Positions 1 to 5,975 of a DNA stretch of 6,499 nt are shown here, in pieces. The notes below the pieces were generated by a model. That model saw nothing but the letters and a program-made list of their open reading frames with translations. It made no database searches and was not told the DNA's origin. The DNA comes from Campylobacterales bacterium (GTDB taxonomy: Bacteria; Campylobacterota; Campylobacteria; Campylobacterales; QNZT01). The stretch covers positions 1-6,499 of the forward strand of contig JALUNR010000218.1 in the NCBI GenBank assembly GCA_027055005.1. The letters are read 5' to 3'. Both the position numbers and the translations under genes were made by a program. The number at the start of each line of letters is the position of its first letter. The stretch's first letter is position 1.

Positions 1-231
1 CAAAAAATGGGAAAAGTTTTATACAGTATAAAAAGTAAATTTCCAAAAGCAAATATATTTTTTGTAAATATCTACAAAGACCAAAATGTTATGCAAGAGT
101 ATAAAATCAGACTAATCCCAACTCAAGTATTTTTTGATAAAGATGGCAAAGAAGTGGATAGACACATAGGAGTATTTGATAAAAAAGAGTTAGTTGAGAA
201 ATTGAAAAAAATAGGAGTTATAAATGAGTGA
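1..231 (+). CDS. Thioredoxin-fold protein, C-terminal part (5' end outside the window)
   Basis: The reading frame is open from the first base (Gln-Lys before the first visible Met), so the gene most likely begins upstream and the ATG at 7 is an internal methionine. The visible 76 residues fit the second half of a thioredoxin fold: a helix (GKVLYSIKSKFP), a strand (IFFVNI), a helix ending in YKIRLIPT, where the proline is the cis-Pro that faces the active site, then the hairpin QVFFDKDGKEV and a final amphipathic helix. In thioredoxins the CxxC lies directly before the segment that aligns with QKMGKVL, so the redox cysteines should be just outside the window. No cysteine is visible. Family role: thiol-disulfide exchange or protein reduction. 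Whether it is cytoplasmic or periplasmic cannot be decided without the N-terminus. The stop codon overlaps the next gene by 8 bases, indicating co-transcription with the metal exporter. Confidence 0.82.
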   Translation, partial: QKMGKVLYSIKSKFPKANIFFVNIYKDQNVMQEYKIRLIPTQVFFDKDGKEVDRHIGVFDKKELVEKLKKIGVINE

Positions 232-1135
232 ACATCATCACCATCATCATGAAGTAAGTGGAAAAAATCTTTTTATAACCATAGTTTTAAATATAATCAT
301 TACAGTTTCTCAAATAATAGGTGGTATATTTTCTGGTTCTTTAGCACTTTTAAGTGATGCTTTGCATAACTTTAGTGATGTGTTAGCCCTTGTCATAGCT
401 TATGTAGCAAATCGACTTTCCACTTATCCAAGTAGTGAAATAAAAACTTTTGGATATAAAAGAGCAGAGATTTTAGCTACACTTTTTAACTCTTCTGTTT
501 TGGTAGGAGTTGGTATTTTTTTGATTGTAGAAGCTATAAAAAAGTTTTTACATCCTGAAGTTATAAATTCAAACTTAGTTATTTGGCTAGGGATTTTAAG
601 CATAGTTTTAAACAGTGCAAGTGTATTGCTTATCAAAGATGATTCTCATGATAATATGAATATCAAAGCTGCATATCTTCACCTTTTAACTGATGTTATG
701 ACAAGTGTAGCAGTTGTAATAGGTGGAGTTTTGATGTATTTTTTTGGGATATTTTGGATTGACCCTCTTATATCTATCCTTATAGCGATATATCTAATCT
801 GGGCTTCTTTTGGATTGGTAAGAGAAAGTAGTTCTATTTTAATGCAATTTACCCCAAAAAATATAAACTTACAAAAAGTTATAGATGTTATAAAAACACA
901 AAAAGAGATAGAAAATGTTCATCATATCCATATCTGGAAACTAGATGATAAAAATATACATTTAGAAGCTCATCTTGATTTTAAAGAAGATTTGTTGTTG
1001 TCTTTATCAAATGAAGTACTTGATAACTTAGAAGAGATTTTGCAAAAAGAGTTTCACATCTCACACACAACTTTTCAGTGTGAATATAAAAGAGATGATG
1101 ATAAAAGTATCATTTATCAAAAAGAGGTGTCATGA
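224..1135 (+). CDS. Cation diffusion facilitator (CDF) family Zn2+/Cd2+ exporter with native N-terminal His6
   Basis: This 303-residue inner-membrane protein should export divalent metal, most likely zinc (also cadmium or cobalt), in exchange for protons. Six hydrophobic segments can be seen at roughly 15-35, 40-62, 83-104, 116-137, 150-174 and 178-199, followed by a cytoplasmic metal-sensing domain (about 210-290). The transport site is of HxxxD type in both TM2 (H48, D52) and TM5 (H153, D157), the pattern typical of zinc transporters. The family motif GYKRAE is at 77-82. The C-terminal domain has VHHIHIW (H233, H234, H236), H246, H250 and HISHTTFQCE (H278, H281, C286), all usual CDF metal ligands. 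Residues 4-9 are six consecutive histidines, probably a metal-gathering tail; the TM4-TM5 loop, which is His-rich in some relatives, is short here with only H142. The start is supported by AGGAG at 213-217, six bases before the ATG. It overlaps the upstream thioredoxin gene by 8 bases and the downstream one by 4. Confidence 0.95.
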   Translation: MSEHHHHHHEVSGKNLFITIVLNIIITVSQIIGGIFSGSLALLSDALHNFSDVLALVIAYVANRLSTYPSSEIKTFGYKRAEILATLFNSSVLVGVGIFLIVEAIKKFLHPEVINSNLVIWLGILSIVLNSASVLLIKDDSHDNMNIKAAYLHLLTDVMTSVAVVIGGVLMYFFGIFWIDPLISILIAIYLIWASFGLVRESSSILMQFTPKNINLQKVIDVIKTQKEIENVHHIHIWKLDDKNIHLEAHLDFKEDLLLSLSNEVLDNLEEILQKEFHISHTTFQCEYKRDDDKSIIYQKEVS

Positions 1136-1368
1136 AAATAGAAATTTTAGGTACAAATTGTTCAAAATGTATCACTCTTGAAAACAATACAAAACTTGCT
1201 TTATCGCAAATAGGCGGTTTTCATCAGTTGGAAAAAGTTGATGATTTAGCTAAGATTATGGAGTATGGAGTTTTAAGCACTCCTGCTCTTGTAGTAGATA
1301 AAAAAGTGCTAAGTAGTGGAAAGGTTTTGAGTGTTGAAGAGATAAAAGAGATACTTGCAAGTCTATAA
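1132..1368 (+). CDS. Small thioredoxin-fold CxxC protein (redox-active disulfide protein 2 type)
   Basis: The 78-residue product has the compact fold of the small archaeal/bacterial thioredoxin-like group often named redox-active disulfide protein 2. It has a first strand MKIEILG, the active site N9-C10-S11-K12-C13, a helix, a second strand, and STPAL with cis-Pro P51 facing the active site, then strand ALVVDKKVL and a last helix with VEEIKEIL. Its length matches that group (about 75-80 residues). There is no signal peptide, so it should act in the cytoplasm as a disulfide/dithiol exchanger or possibly a thiol metal carrier. It starts with an ATGA overlap with the CDF exporter stop codon, has GAGG a few bases upstream, and ends inside a terminator hairpin, so it is the last gene of this operon. 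Genes of this type often sit beside metal, arsenic or permease genes; a role in metal handling is inferred from position. Confidence 0.85.
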   Translation: MKIEILGTNCSKCITLENNTKLALSQIGGFHQLEKVDDLAKIMEYGVLSTPALVVDKKVLSSGKVLSVEEIKEILASL

Positions 1369-1403
1369 GAGGCTTTAAACCTCTTATAAACTGTTTTTAT
1401 TTT
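1364..1403 (+). terminator. Rho-independent terminator for the thioredoxin/CDF operon
   Basis: TATAAGAGG (1364-1372) and CCTCTTATA (1380-1388) form a perfect 9-bp stem with a 7-base loop CTTTAAA. A T-rich tail follows (TTTTT at 1394-1398, then ATTTT). The left arm contains the stop codon of the small thioredoxin gene, and the tail runs into the stop codon of the convergent cytochrome gene at 1397. The T tract is on the + strand side, so it should mainly stop the rightward operon. In the other direction the same hairpin lies directly after the cytochrome gene but has no T run, so it would be a weaker terminator there. Confidence 0.8.
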
Positions 1404-1702
1404 CCATTACCATACTGTGTAGCTAGATAATTTACGATAATATCTTGGTCTTTTTTTGCAATAGGAGCTTTGAAAGCATTTACCATTTTGTTTACTTTTC
1501 CTCTCCAAAATTTCTTTGATTGTTTTCCTTGGTTTAACATATAACCAAAAGTATGGCACATCAAACAGTTTGCTTGAACTGTTTCAACTCCTTTTCCCGG
1601 TTTTAACTTATAGTTCATGTCAGGTACTTGAATATCACCTTTTACTTGAGCAAATGCGAAACTACCTATAAAAATAGATGCTAATAATATTTTTTTCATC
1701 AT
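1397..1702 (-). CDS. sorB: Monohaem cytochrome c subunit of sulfite dehydrogenase (SorB-like)
   Basis: The 101-residue product begins with a Sec signal peptide (MMKK, hydrophobic stretch ILLASIFIGSFAFA, likely cleavage after residue 18), so it is periplasmic. One haem c site is present: C46-L-M-C49-H50. The later segment KFWRGKVNKMVNAFKAPI supplies a likely distal methionine, M73. The size and the neighbouring molybdoenzyme match the small cytochrome subunit of SorAB sulfite:cytochrome c oxidoreductases, which takes electrons from the Mo subunit and passes them toward cytochrome c oxidase. The start lies six bases after the sorA-like stop. The Shine-Dalgarno sequence TAGGAGAGG includes that stop codon, so translation of the two is probably coupled. 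Two ATGs are adjacent (1702 and 1699); the second has the more normal spacing to GGAG. SoxD, the partner of SoxC, is usually a larger dihaem protein, which argues against a Sox pair. Confidence 0.85.
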   Translation of the reverse strand: MMKKILLASIFIGSFAFAQVKGDIQVPDMNYKLKPGKGVETVQANCLMCHTFGYMLNQGKQSKKFWRGKVNKMVNAFKAPIAKKDQDIIVNYLATQYGNGK

Positions 1703-1708
1703 CCTCTC

Positions 1709-2908
1709 CTATATAACTTTTACTTTTACACTATCTATACCGTTATATTTATAACCACCTCTATTCCACTTAATATCCTCAGCAAAAGGTTGCTCTTCAC
1801 CTTTGTTGTTTATAGCTTTTGCCATAAAAGTAAGTTCCCCAGTTTTTGTAGGCTTATATGCATATCTAAACTCTGTATATGCAAAGTTTCCATTTTTATT
1901 TTTTAGTTTAGCTTCATCCCAAGTTTTACCTCCATCAGTGGAGATAAGAACTTTAGCTATACCTGAGCCTCCATCCCAAGCAACACCTCTAACCACTATA
2001 TGAGAGTTTTTTCTTAAAACCATATCATTATCAGGGTAACCGATGATAGATTTTACATTCATAAATGTTATTGGTTTTGTTTTTTTAGCTAGATTTTTAG
2101 GGTCTTCACTTTCAGTAGCATTATCTGCTATCCTATAACCTTTATCCATAAAGAAAAGATGTTTATACTTGTCATAAACAGTTATTTCGCTAAGCATTTT
2201 AACCCATGAATCAGAGTAATATCCAGGTACTATAAGTCTTACTGGAAATCCATTTAGATATGGTAAATCTTCTCCATTCATTTCATAAGCTATTATGACA
2301 TTGTCTTTTATTTCTGAAAGTTCAAGTTCTCTTACAAAATCAGGAGTTTTATCATATGCTGGTTTTTCTGCACCATTAAAAGTTATCCACTCAGCACCAT
2401 TTTGTAAACCAGCTCTTTTTAAGACATCTATAAGTCTTACACCTTTCCATTTAGCACACCCTGTTGCACCACTTCCCCATTGGATTCCACCAGGCATAGG
2501 ATCAAATGCACTACGAGAGTTACCGCCACACTGTACTACTGCTGTAACTTCCACTGGTTTAAAGTTGTTTTTTAAATCTTTTACAGTTAAGTTAAGCTCT
2601 TTTTTTACAAGTCCACCTACTTTTATCTTAAAGCTATCATCTAAATGAGTTGGGATATCCGGAAGATGCCATCTTACAAAAAACTCATCATTTTCTGTAA
2701 TACCTCTTGTAAAAGTACTTCTCAAAGACTCTAAAAGTGGTGGTCTGTTAGAGTAAGTAATCATTGGCTTTTTTTCAGGAAAAGCAACACCTGAAGATTT
2801 TCTGTTGTCTATAGGCTTATGTGTTGTACCTGCTAGAAGTTCACTAGAACTACCTAAAAGTGCAACTGAAGCTACCATCGAAGTTTTGAAAAAATCTCTT
2901 CTTTTCAT
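1709..2908 (-). CDS. sorA: Tat-exported molybdopterin sulfite dehydrogenase, catalytic subunit (SorA-like)
   Basis: The 399-residue protein should oxidise sulfite to sulfate in the periplasm at a molybdenum-molybdopterin centre. From the chosen start it opens with a twin-arginine signal, MKRRDFFK followed by a hydrophobic region to about residue 27, consistent with export of a folded cofactor enzyme. The sulfite-oxidase Mo domain (about 60-250) shows FFVRWH (R79, H81) and VQCGGNSR, where C127 is the expected Mo-ligating cysteine. The C-terminal Mo-co oxidoreductase dimerisation domain (about 280-390) shows WDGGSGIAKVLISTDGGKTW. An in-frame ATG ten codons upstream (2938) is possible, but the start at 2908 has AAGGAG six bases before it and puts the RR motif at residues 3-4, as usual. 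It is followed at once by the cytochrome subunit and is divergent from a LysR regulator. SoxC is a close relative and cannot be fully excluded, but no other sox genes are present. Confidence 0.88.
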   Translation of the reverse strand: MKRRDFFKTSMVASVALLGSSSELLAGTTHKPIDNRKSSGVAFPEKKPMITYSNRPPLLESLRSTFTRGITENDEFFVRWHLPDIPTHLDDSFKIKVGGLVKKELNLTVKDLKNNFKPVEVTAVVQCGGNSRSAFDPMPGGIQWGSGATGCAKWKGVRLIDVLKRAGLQNGAEWITFNGAEKPAYDKTPDFVRELELSEIKDNVIIAYEMNGEDLPYLNGFPVRLIVPGYYSDSWVKMLSEITVYDKYKHLFFMDKGYRIADNATESEDPKNLAKKTKPITFMNVKSIIGYPDNDMVLRKNSHIVVRGVAWDGGSGIAKVLISTDGGKTWDEAKLKNKNGNFAYTEFRYAYKPTKTGELTFMAKAINNKGEEQPFAEDIKWNRGGYKYNGIDSVKVKVI

Positions 2909-2914
2909 TAGTAT

Positions 2915-2920
2915 CTCCTT
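2915..2920 (-). promoter_or_regulatory. Shine-Dalgarno site fixing the sorA start
   Basis: On the minus strand this reads AAGGAG, with six bases (ATACTA) before the ATG at 2908. No comparable site precedes the alternative upstream ATG at 2938, so the shorter protein with the Tat motif at its very N-terminus is preferred. Confidence 0.8.
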
Positions 2921-2929
2921 ATATTTAAA

Positions 2930-2967
2930 AGTATACAAGTATAACTAAAAATTATGGTTTTGCAAAA
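2930..2967 (-). promoter_or_regulatory. Candidate sorAB promoter with overlapping dyad symmetry
   Basis: On the minus strand TTTTGC (2967-2962) is followed after 18 bases by TATACT (2943-2938), a plausible sigma-70 -10 box. A second TATACT occurs at 2935-2930 but would leave a very short leader. Two inverted repeats overlap this region: TATAC-AA-GTATA (2932-2943), and ATAA-N7-TTAT (2941-2955), which fits the T-N11-A pattern of LysR-type operators (T2942, A2954). TTTTGCAAAA (2958-2967) is also a perfect palindrome. AT-rich DNA gives such dyads by chance, so operator assignment is tentative. Confidence 0.4.
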
Positions 2968-2971
2968 TTAA

Positions 2972-2987
2972 TTTTTTTTGATAAAAT
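2972..2987 (+). promoter_or_regulatory. Candidate promoter of the LysR regulator gene (T-tract plus extended -10)
   Basis: Eight T residues (2972-2979) lead into TGATAAAAT (2979-2987), an extended -10 of TGn-TAAAAT form. A T-rich region in place of a clear -35 box is characteristic of Campylobacterota sigma-70 promoters. Transcription would start near 2994, giving about 20 bases of leader that contain AAGG before the ATG at 3014. Confidence 0.5.
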
Positions 2988-3013
2988 AATTTAAAATATA
3001 AATAAGGTTCATC

Positions 3014-3889
3014 ATGACACTAAAAGAATTAGAACTGTTTTACTATCTATGTGAAAATCCTCATATATCTCAACTTGCAAAACAGATAGGTATGAGTCAG
3101 TCAGCTATATCTTTAGCTATAAAATCACTTGAAAACAAACTAACTGAACCTTTATTTGATAGAATAGGGAAAAAATTAGTAATAAATGATAGAGGAAGAG
3201 TTTTTAAAGAAAAAACTTATAGTCACTTTTTAACACTAAAAGATGCTCAAAATCAATTTTCAAAAGATAAACTATCTGGAATTTTAAATATAGCATCAAG
3301 TAAAACTATAAGTGCTTTTATACTTCCTCAAATTATTTTTAACTTTTTATCAGAAAATAAAGATGTAACTATAAACAAACAAACTCTTAACTCTACTCAA
3401 ACAGTACAAAAAGTTTTAGATGGACAGATAGATATAGGTTTTATAGAAAACTCTATCAATGAAGTAAATCTAGTAAAAGAAGAGATAGGATGTGATGATC
3501 TCATCATAGTTTCAGCAGATAAATCTCTAATCCAAAAAGAGTATTTTATAGATCAATTATTTTCAAAAAAATGGATTTTAAGAGAAGTTGGCTCAGGAAC
3601 TAGAGAAGTTTTTTTAAAAAATATTGGAAAAATTTCTAAAGAAATAAATATTTTTATGGAGTTTTCAAGCTTTGAAGAGATAAAAAACCTTTTACCACAT
3701 AATCATGAAGCTATAACTTGTATATCCAAATCAGCAGTTCTCAATGAGCTAAAAAAAGAGGAACTTTTTGAGATAAAGATAAAAAATATAACCTTCAAAA
3801 GAAAACTGCACTTAATATACCATAAAAACAAATACCAAAGTACTCTGTTTAAAACTTTTAAAGAGTATGTGAAAAATTATAAACAATAG
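3014..3889 (+). CDS. LysR-type transcriptional regulator, YeiE/CysB-like, probable sulfite-responsive controller of sorAB
   Basis: This 291-residue protein is a full-length LysR-type regulator. The winged helix-turn-helix occupies about 1-60 (ISQLAKQIGMSQSAISLAIKSLE, turn and recognition helix near 18-40; then PLFDR and the wing ending at R62). A linker helix precedes a two-lobed periplasmic-binding-protein-like effector domain (about 88-290) that starts with GILNIASSKTIS and contains LDGQIDIGFIE. W187-ILREVGSGTR (190-197) is the oxyanion-loop signature seen in CysB, Cbl and YeiE-like members that sense sulfur-type anions. YeiE has been reported as a sulfite-sensing regulator. The gene is divergent from sorAB with 105 bp between, the standard arrangement of a LysR gene and its target. 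That it senses sulfite or sulfate is inference from signature and context. AAGG six bases upstream supports the start. It is followed closely by rnhB, which is probably unrelated in function. Confidence 0.93.
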   Translation: MTLKELELFYYLCENPHISQLAKQIGMSQSAISLAIKSLENKLTEPLFDRIGKKLVINDRGRVFKEKTYSHFLTLKDAQNQFSKDKLSGILNIASSKTISAFILPQIIFNFLSENKDVTINKQTLNSTQTVQKVLDGQIDIGFIENSINEVNLVKEEIGCDDLIIVSADKSLIQKEYFIDQLFSKKWILREVGSGTREVFLKNIGKISKEINIFMEFSSFEEIKNLLPHNHEAITCISKSAVLNELKKEELFEIKIKNITFKRKLHLIYHKNKYQSTLFKTFKEYVKNYKQ

Positions 3890-3896
3890 ATATAAT
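3869..3896 (+). promoter_or_regulatory. Candidate promoter for rnhB at the end of the LysR gene
   Basis: GTGAAA (3869-3874; four of six matches to TTGACA) is followed after 16 bases by a perfect TATAAT (3891-3896). The -35 lies inside the end of the LysR gene. Transcription would begin close to the ATG at 3904, giving a leaderless or nearly leaderless message. The hexamer could also be chance in DNA this AT-rich. Confidence 0.4.
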
Positions 3897-3903
3897 GGAA
3901 AAC

Positions 3904-4458
3904 ATGAAGTTATTAGGCATAGATGAAGCAGGACGAGGACCACTTGCTGGACCTCTTTGTGTTGCTGGTGTAGTTTTACAAAAAGATATAAAAGAGTTAA
4001 ACGACTCAAAAAAGCTAACTGAAAAAAAGCGAGAAGAGCTGTTTGAAAAAATAGTTCAAAATAGTGATTATCATATAGTTTTTAAGAGTGCTTTAGAGAT
4101 AGATACAAAAGGGATTTCTACTTGTCTAAAAGAGTCTTTAGAAGAAATCATAAAAACTCTAAATCATGAAGATGTGCTTTTTGATGGAAATAGCACTTTT
4201 GGAGTAGTAGGACTTAAAACTATGATAAAAGCCGATGCAAAAGTAGCAGAAGTTAGTGCCGCAAGTATTTTAGCTAAAGTTAGTCGAGATAGATATATGA
4301 AAGATATAGCAAAAAAATATCCTCTATATCAGTTTGAAAAGCATAAAGGTTATGGAACAAAATTACATCGAAATATTATACAACAATATGGAAGATGCGA
4401 AGAACATAGGAAAAGTTTTAAGATAAAATCCCTAAATAAAGGAAGTCTTTTTGAGTGA
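3904..4458 (+). CDS. rnhB: Ribonuclease HII
   Basis: The enzyme cuts the RNA strand of RNA-DNA hybrids and starts removal of single ribonucleotides misincorporated in DNA. It is cytoplasmic. With the start used here it has 184 residues, close to the family norm of about 190-200. The four metal-binding acidic residues are visible: D7 and E8 in GIDEAGRGPLAG, D94 in DGN, and D111 in KADAKV. G10-R11-G12 is the motif that recognises the ribose 2'-OH, and HKGYGT (Y150) and the helix VSAASILAKVSRDR are also diagnostic. An ATG three codons upstream (3895) is in frame, but it overlaps a TATAAT box and has no ribosome site; the ATG at 3904 has GGAA shortly before it and gives the usual family N-terminus. 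The stop overlaps the radical SAM gene by 8 bases, so the two are translationally coupled. All key residues are intact. Confidence 0.95.
   Translation: MKLLGIDEAGRGPLAGPLCVAGVVLQKDIKELNDSKKLTEKKREELFEKIVQNSDYHIVFKSALEIDTKGISTCLKESLEEIIKTLNHEDVLFDGNSTFGVVGLKTMIKADAKVAEVSAASILAKVSRDRYMKDIAKKYPLYQFEKHKGYGTKLHRNIIQQYGRCEEHRKSFKIKSLNKGSLFE
4439..4445 (+). promoter_or_regulatory. Shine-Dalgarno site fixing the TTG start of the radical SAM gene
   Basis: AAGGAAG lies five bases before TTG at 4451, inside the last codons of rnhB. No ATG in this frame has a comparable site near the start of the conserved N-terminal strand, so TTG is the likely initiator. Confidence 0.75.
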
Positions 4459-5965
4459 TATACTACTTGTTGGAGTAAATTCCAGATATTCTCATACATC
4501 TTTGGGACTTAGATACTTAAAAGCAAATCTTGAAGAGTTAAAACCACAATGTGAAATAGTAGAGTTCACTATAAATGAAAATGAAGATTCTATTGTAGAA
4601 AATATCCTTTTGAAAACCCCTAAAATAGTAGGCATCGGAGTCTATATTTGGAATGCGATGCAAGTAAAAAAGATAGTAGATATTTTAAAATCAGTAAGTC
4701 CTTATGTAAAGATAATTATTGGAGGTCCTGAGGTTTCACATCTACCTTTAAGAGTGGATTTTGAAAATGCTGATTTTATCATACAAGGAGAGGGAGAAGT
4801 TAGTTTTTATCATCTTTGTAAATCTTTGCTTAACCATAAAGAGATTAGTCAAAGAGTGATAAGAGCTATCACTCCTGATACAAAAAAGATAAAACTTCCT
4901 TATGAGGAGTATACTTCTCATGACATAGAACATAGACTTATATATGTAGAGGCAAGCAGGGGTTGTCCATTTGAGTGTGAATTTTGTCTAAGTGCGATAG
5001 ATGAGAGAGTTAGATACTTTGACTTAGACAGAGTTTTAAGCGAGTTTGAAAAACTTTGGGATAAAGGGGTTCGAGGATTTAAATTTATAGATAGAACTTT
5101 TAACCTAAATATAGCTTATGCAAATAAGATTATGGATTTTTTTCTATCAAAAGATGAGCCATACTCCCTACACTTTGAAGTAGTACCTGATAACTTTCCA
5201 ACTCGTCTAAAAGAGAAACTAAAACTTTTTCCACCCTACTCTTTACAACTAGAAATCGGAATACAAAGCTTAAATGAAGAAATTTTAGCAAATATAAATA
5301 GGCGAATGAATATAACAAAAGCTACTCAAAATATATCTTTTTTGGAAAGAGAAACCGATGCACATCTTCATGTAGATTTAATAATAGGACTTCCCGGCGA
5401 GAGCATAGAAAGTTTTGCAAGAAACCTAAACCTTTTAAAAGAGATAACAAACTCAGAAATCCAGCTTGGAGTTTTAAAAAGGCTATCAGGTACTACCATA
5501 AGTAGATGGGATGAAAAGTTTGGTATGATTTACTCTAAAACTCCTCCTTATGAGATACTTCAAAACAACTTTATAAGCTACTTAGAACTTCAAAAACTAA
5601 AAAGATTTGCAAGATTTTGGGATTTGGTTTATAATAGTGGAAATTTCCATAAAACAAAAGATTTTATCTGGCAAGATAGTACAGTCTATGATGGATTTTA
5701 TCACTTTAGTGAGTGGATTTACTCTCAAACAAAATCCACATGGCAAATCTCATTGATGAGACTAAGTGAACTTGTTTTTAGATACTTAACAGAAGTTAAA
5801 GGATTTGATAAAACTTTGGTAGCTGACACTATCTTAGAAGACATCATAAAAGTAGAAGGTAGAAAAGTACCAGGATTTTTAAGAGAGTATGCAACTCATA
5901 TACCAAATCTAAAAAATCTTTACTTAGACAAAGCAAGAAAAAGACAGATTTTAAGAGATAAATAA
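4451..5965 (+). CDS. Cobalamin-binding-domain radical SAM protein, substrate unknown
   Basis: The product is 504 residues, initiated at TTG. The N-terminal part (about 1-130) is a Rossmann-like B12-binding-type domain, with the strand DILLVGVNSRYSHTSLGL, IVGIGVYIWN, IIIGGPEVS and FIIQGEGE. The classical cobalamin DxHxxG motif is not present; H15 in SHTSLGL is in a comparable place, so B12 binding is uncertain. The radical SAM domain (about 160-390) has EASRGCPFECEFC, with C172, C176 and C179 binding the 4Fe-4S cluster that cleaves S-adenosylmethionine. It also has LQLEIGIQS and the GLPGE segment near 313-317. The remaining 120 or so residues resemble the DUF4080-type C-terminus that accompanies this group. 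Members of the wider class perform methylation, methylthiolation or ring chemistry, but I cannot name this one's substrate. It overlaps rnhB by 8 bases and is followed after 10 bases by a membrane protein gene. Confidence 0.88.
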   Translation: MSDILLVGVNSRYSHTSLGLRYLKANLEELKPQCEIVEFTINENEDSIVENILLKTPKIVGIGVYIWNAMQVKKIVDILKSVSPYVKIIIGGPEVSHLPLRVDFENADFIIQGEGEVSFYHLCKSLLNHKEISQRVIRAITPDTKKIKLPYEEYTSHDIEHRLIYVEASRGCPFECEFCLSAIDERVRYFDLDRVLSEFEKLWDKGVRGFKFIDRTFNLNIAYANKIMDFFLSKDEPYSLHFEVVPDNFPTRLKEKLKLFPPYSLQLEIGIQSLNEEILANINRRMNITKATQNISFLERETDAHLHVDLIIGLPGESIESFARNLNLLKEITNSEIQLGVLKRLSGTTISRWDEKFGMIYSKTPPYEILQNNFISYLELQKLKRFARFWDLVYNSGNFHKTKDFIWQDSTVYDGFYHFSEWIYSQTKSTWQISLMRLSELVFRYLTEVKGFDKTLVADTILEDIIKVEGRKVPGFLREYATHIPNLKNLYLDKARKRQILRDK

Positions 5966-5970
5966 AGGAG
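5965..5970 (+). promoter_or_regulatory. Shine-Dalgarno site fixing the TTG start of the last gene
   Basis: AAGGAG begins on the last base of the radical SAM stop codon and lies five bases before TTG at 5976. No other in-frame start lies nearby; the first in-frame ATG is about 65 codons further on, inside the membrane segment, which would remove the conserved-looking N-terminal helix. Confidence 0.7.
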
Positions 5971-5975
5971 CAATT

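Noticed and set aside
7..231. A complete 74-residue protein starting at ATG 7
   Set aside because: The frame is open to the window edge, no ribosome site is visible, and the sequence corresponds to only the second half of a thioredoxin fold, so it is better read as a truncated gene.
233..250. The His6 run as an engineered tag or vector contamination
   Set aside because: It is in a native operon context with a coupled upstream gene, there is no vector, linker or protease-site sequence around it, and N-terminal His runs occur naturally in CDF exporters.
1803..2648. Two open frames on the + strand (1803-2003 and 2295-2648)
   Set aside because: They lie wholly antisense to the sorA-like gene, have no ribosome sites or recognisable motifs, and their composition is that of a reverse-complement shadow.
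1397..2908. The pair as SoxCD of the thiosulfate-oxidising complex
   Set aside because: The cytochrome is a 101-residue monohaem protein rather than a larger SoxD, and no soxYZ, soxAX or soxB is adjacent. SorAB fits better, though SoxC and SorA are close relatives.
2972..2979. Run of eight T as a phase-variable tract
   Set aside because: Phase variation in this phylum mainly uses long G/C tracts. A T8 run in a T-rich promoter is ordinary here.
3812..4009. Open frame on the - strand across the LysR/rnhB junction
   Set aside because: It is antisense to two well-supported genes and encodes a low-complexity hydrophobic sequence with no family features.
4748..5318. Minus-strand open frames inside the radical SAM gene (4748-4933, 5130-5318), and the one inside the CDF gene (424-636)
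   Set aside because: All are antisense to conserved coding sequence and show no start signals or domain features.
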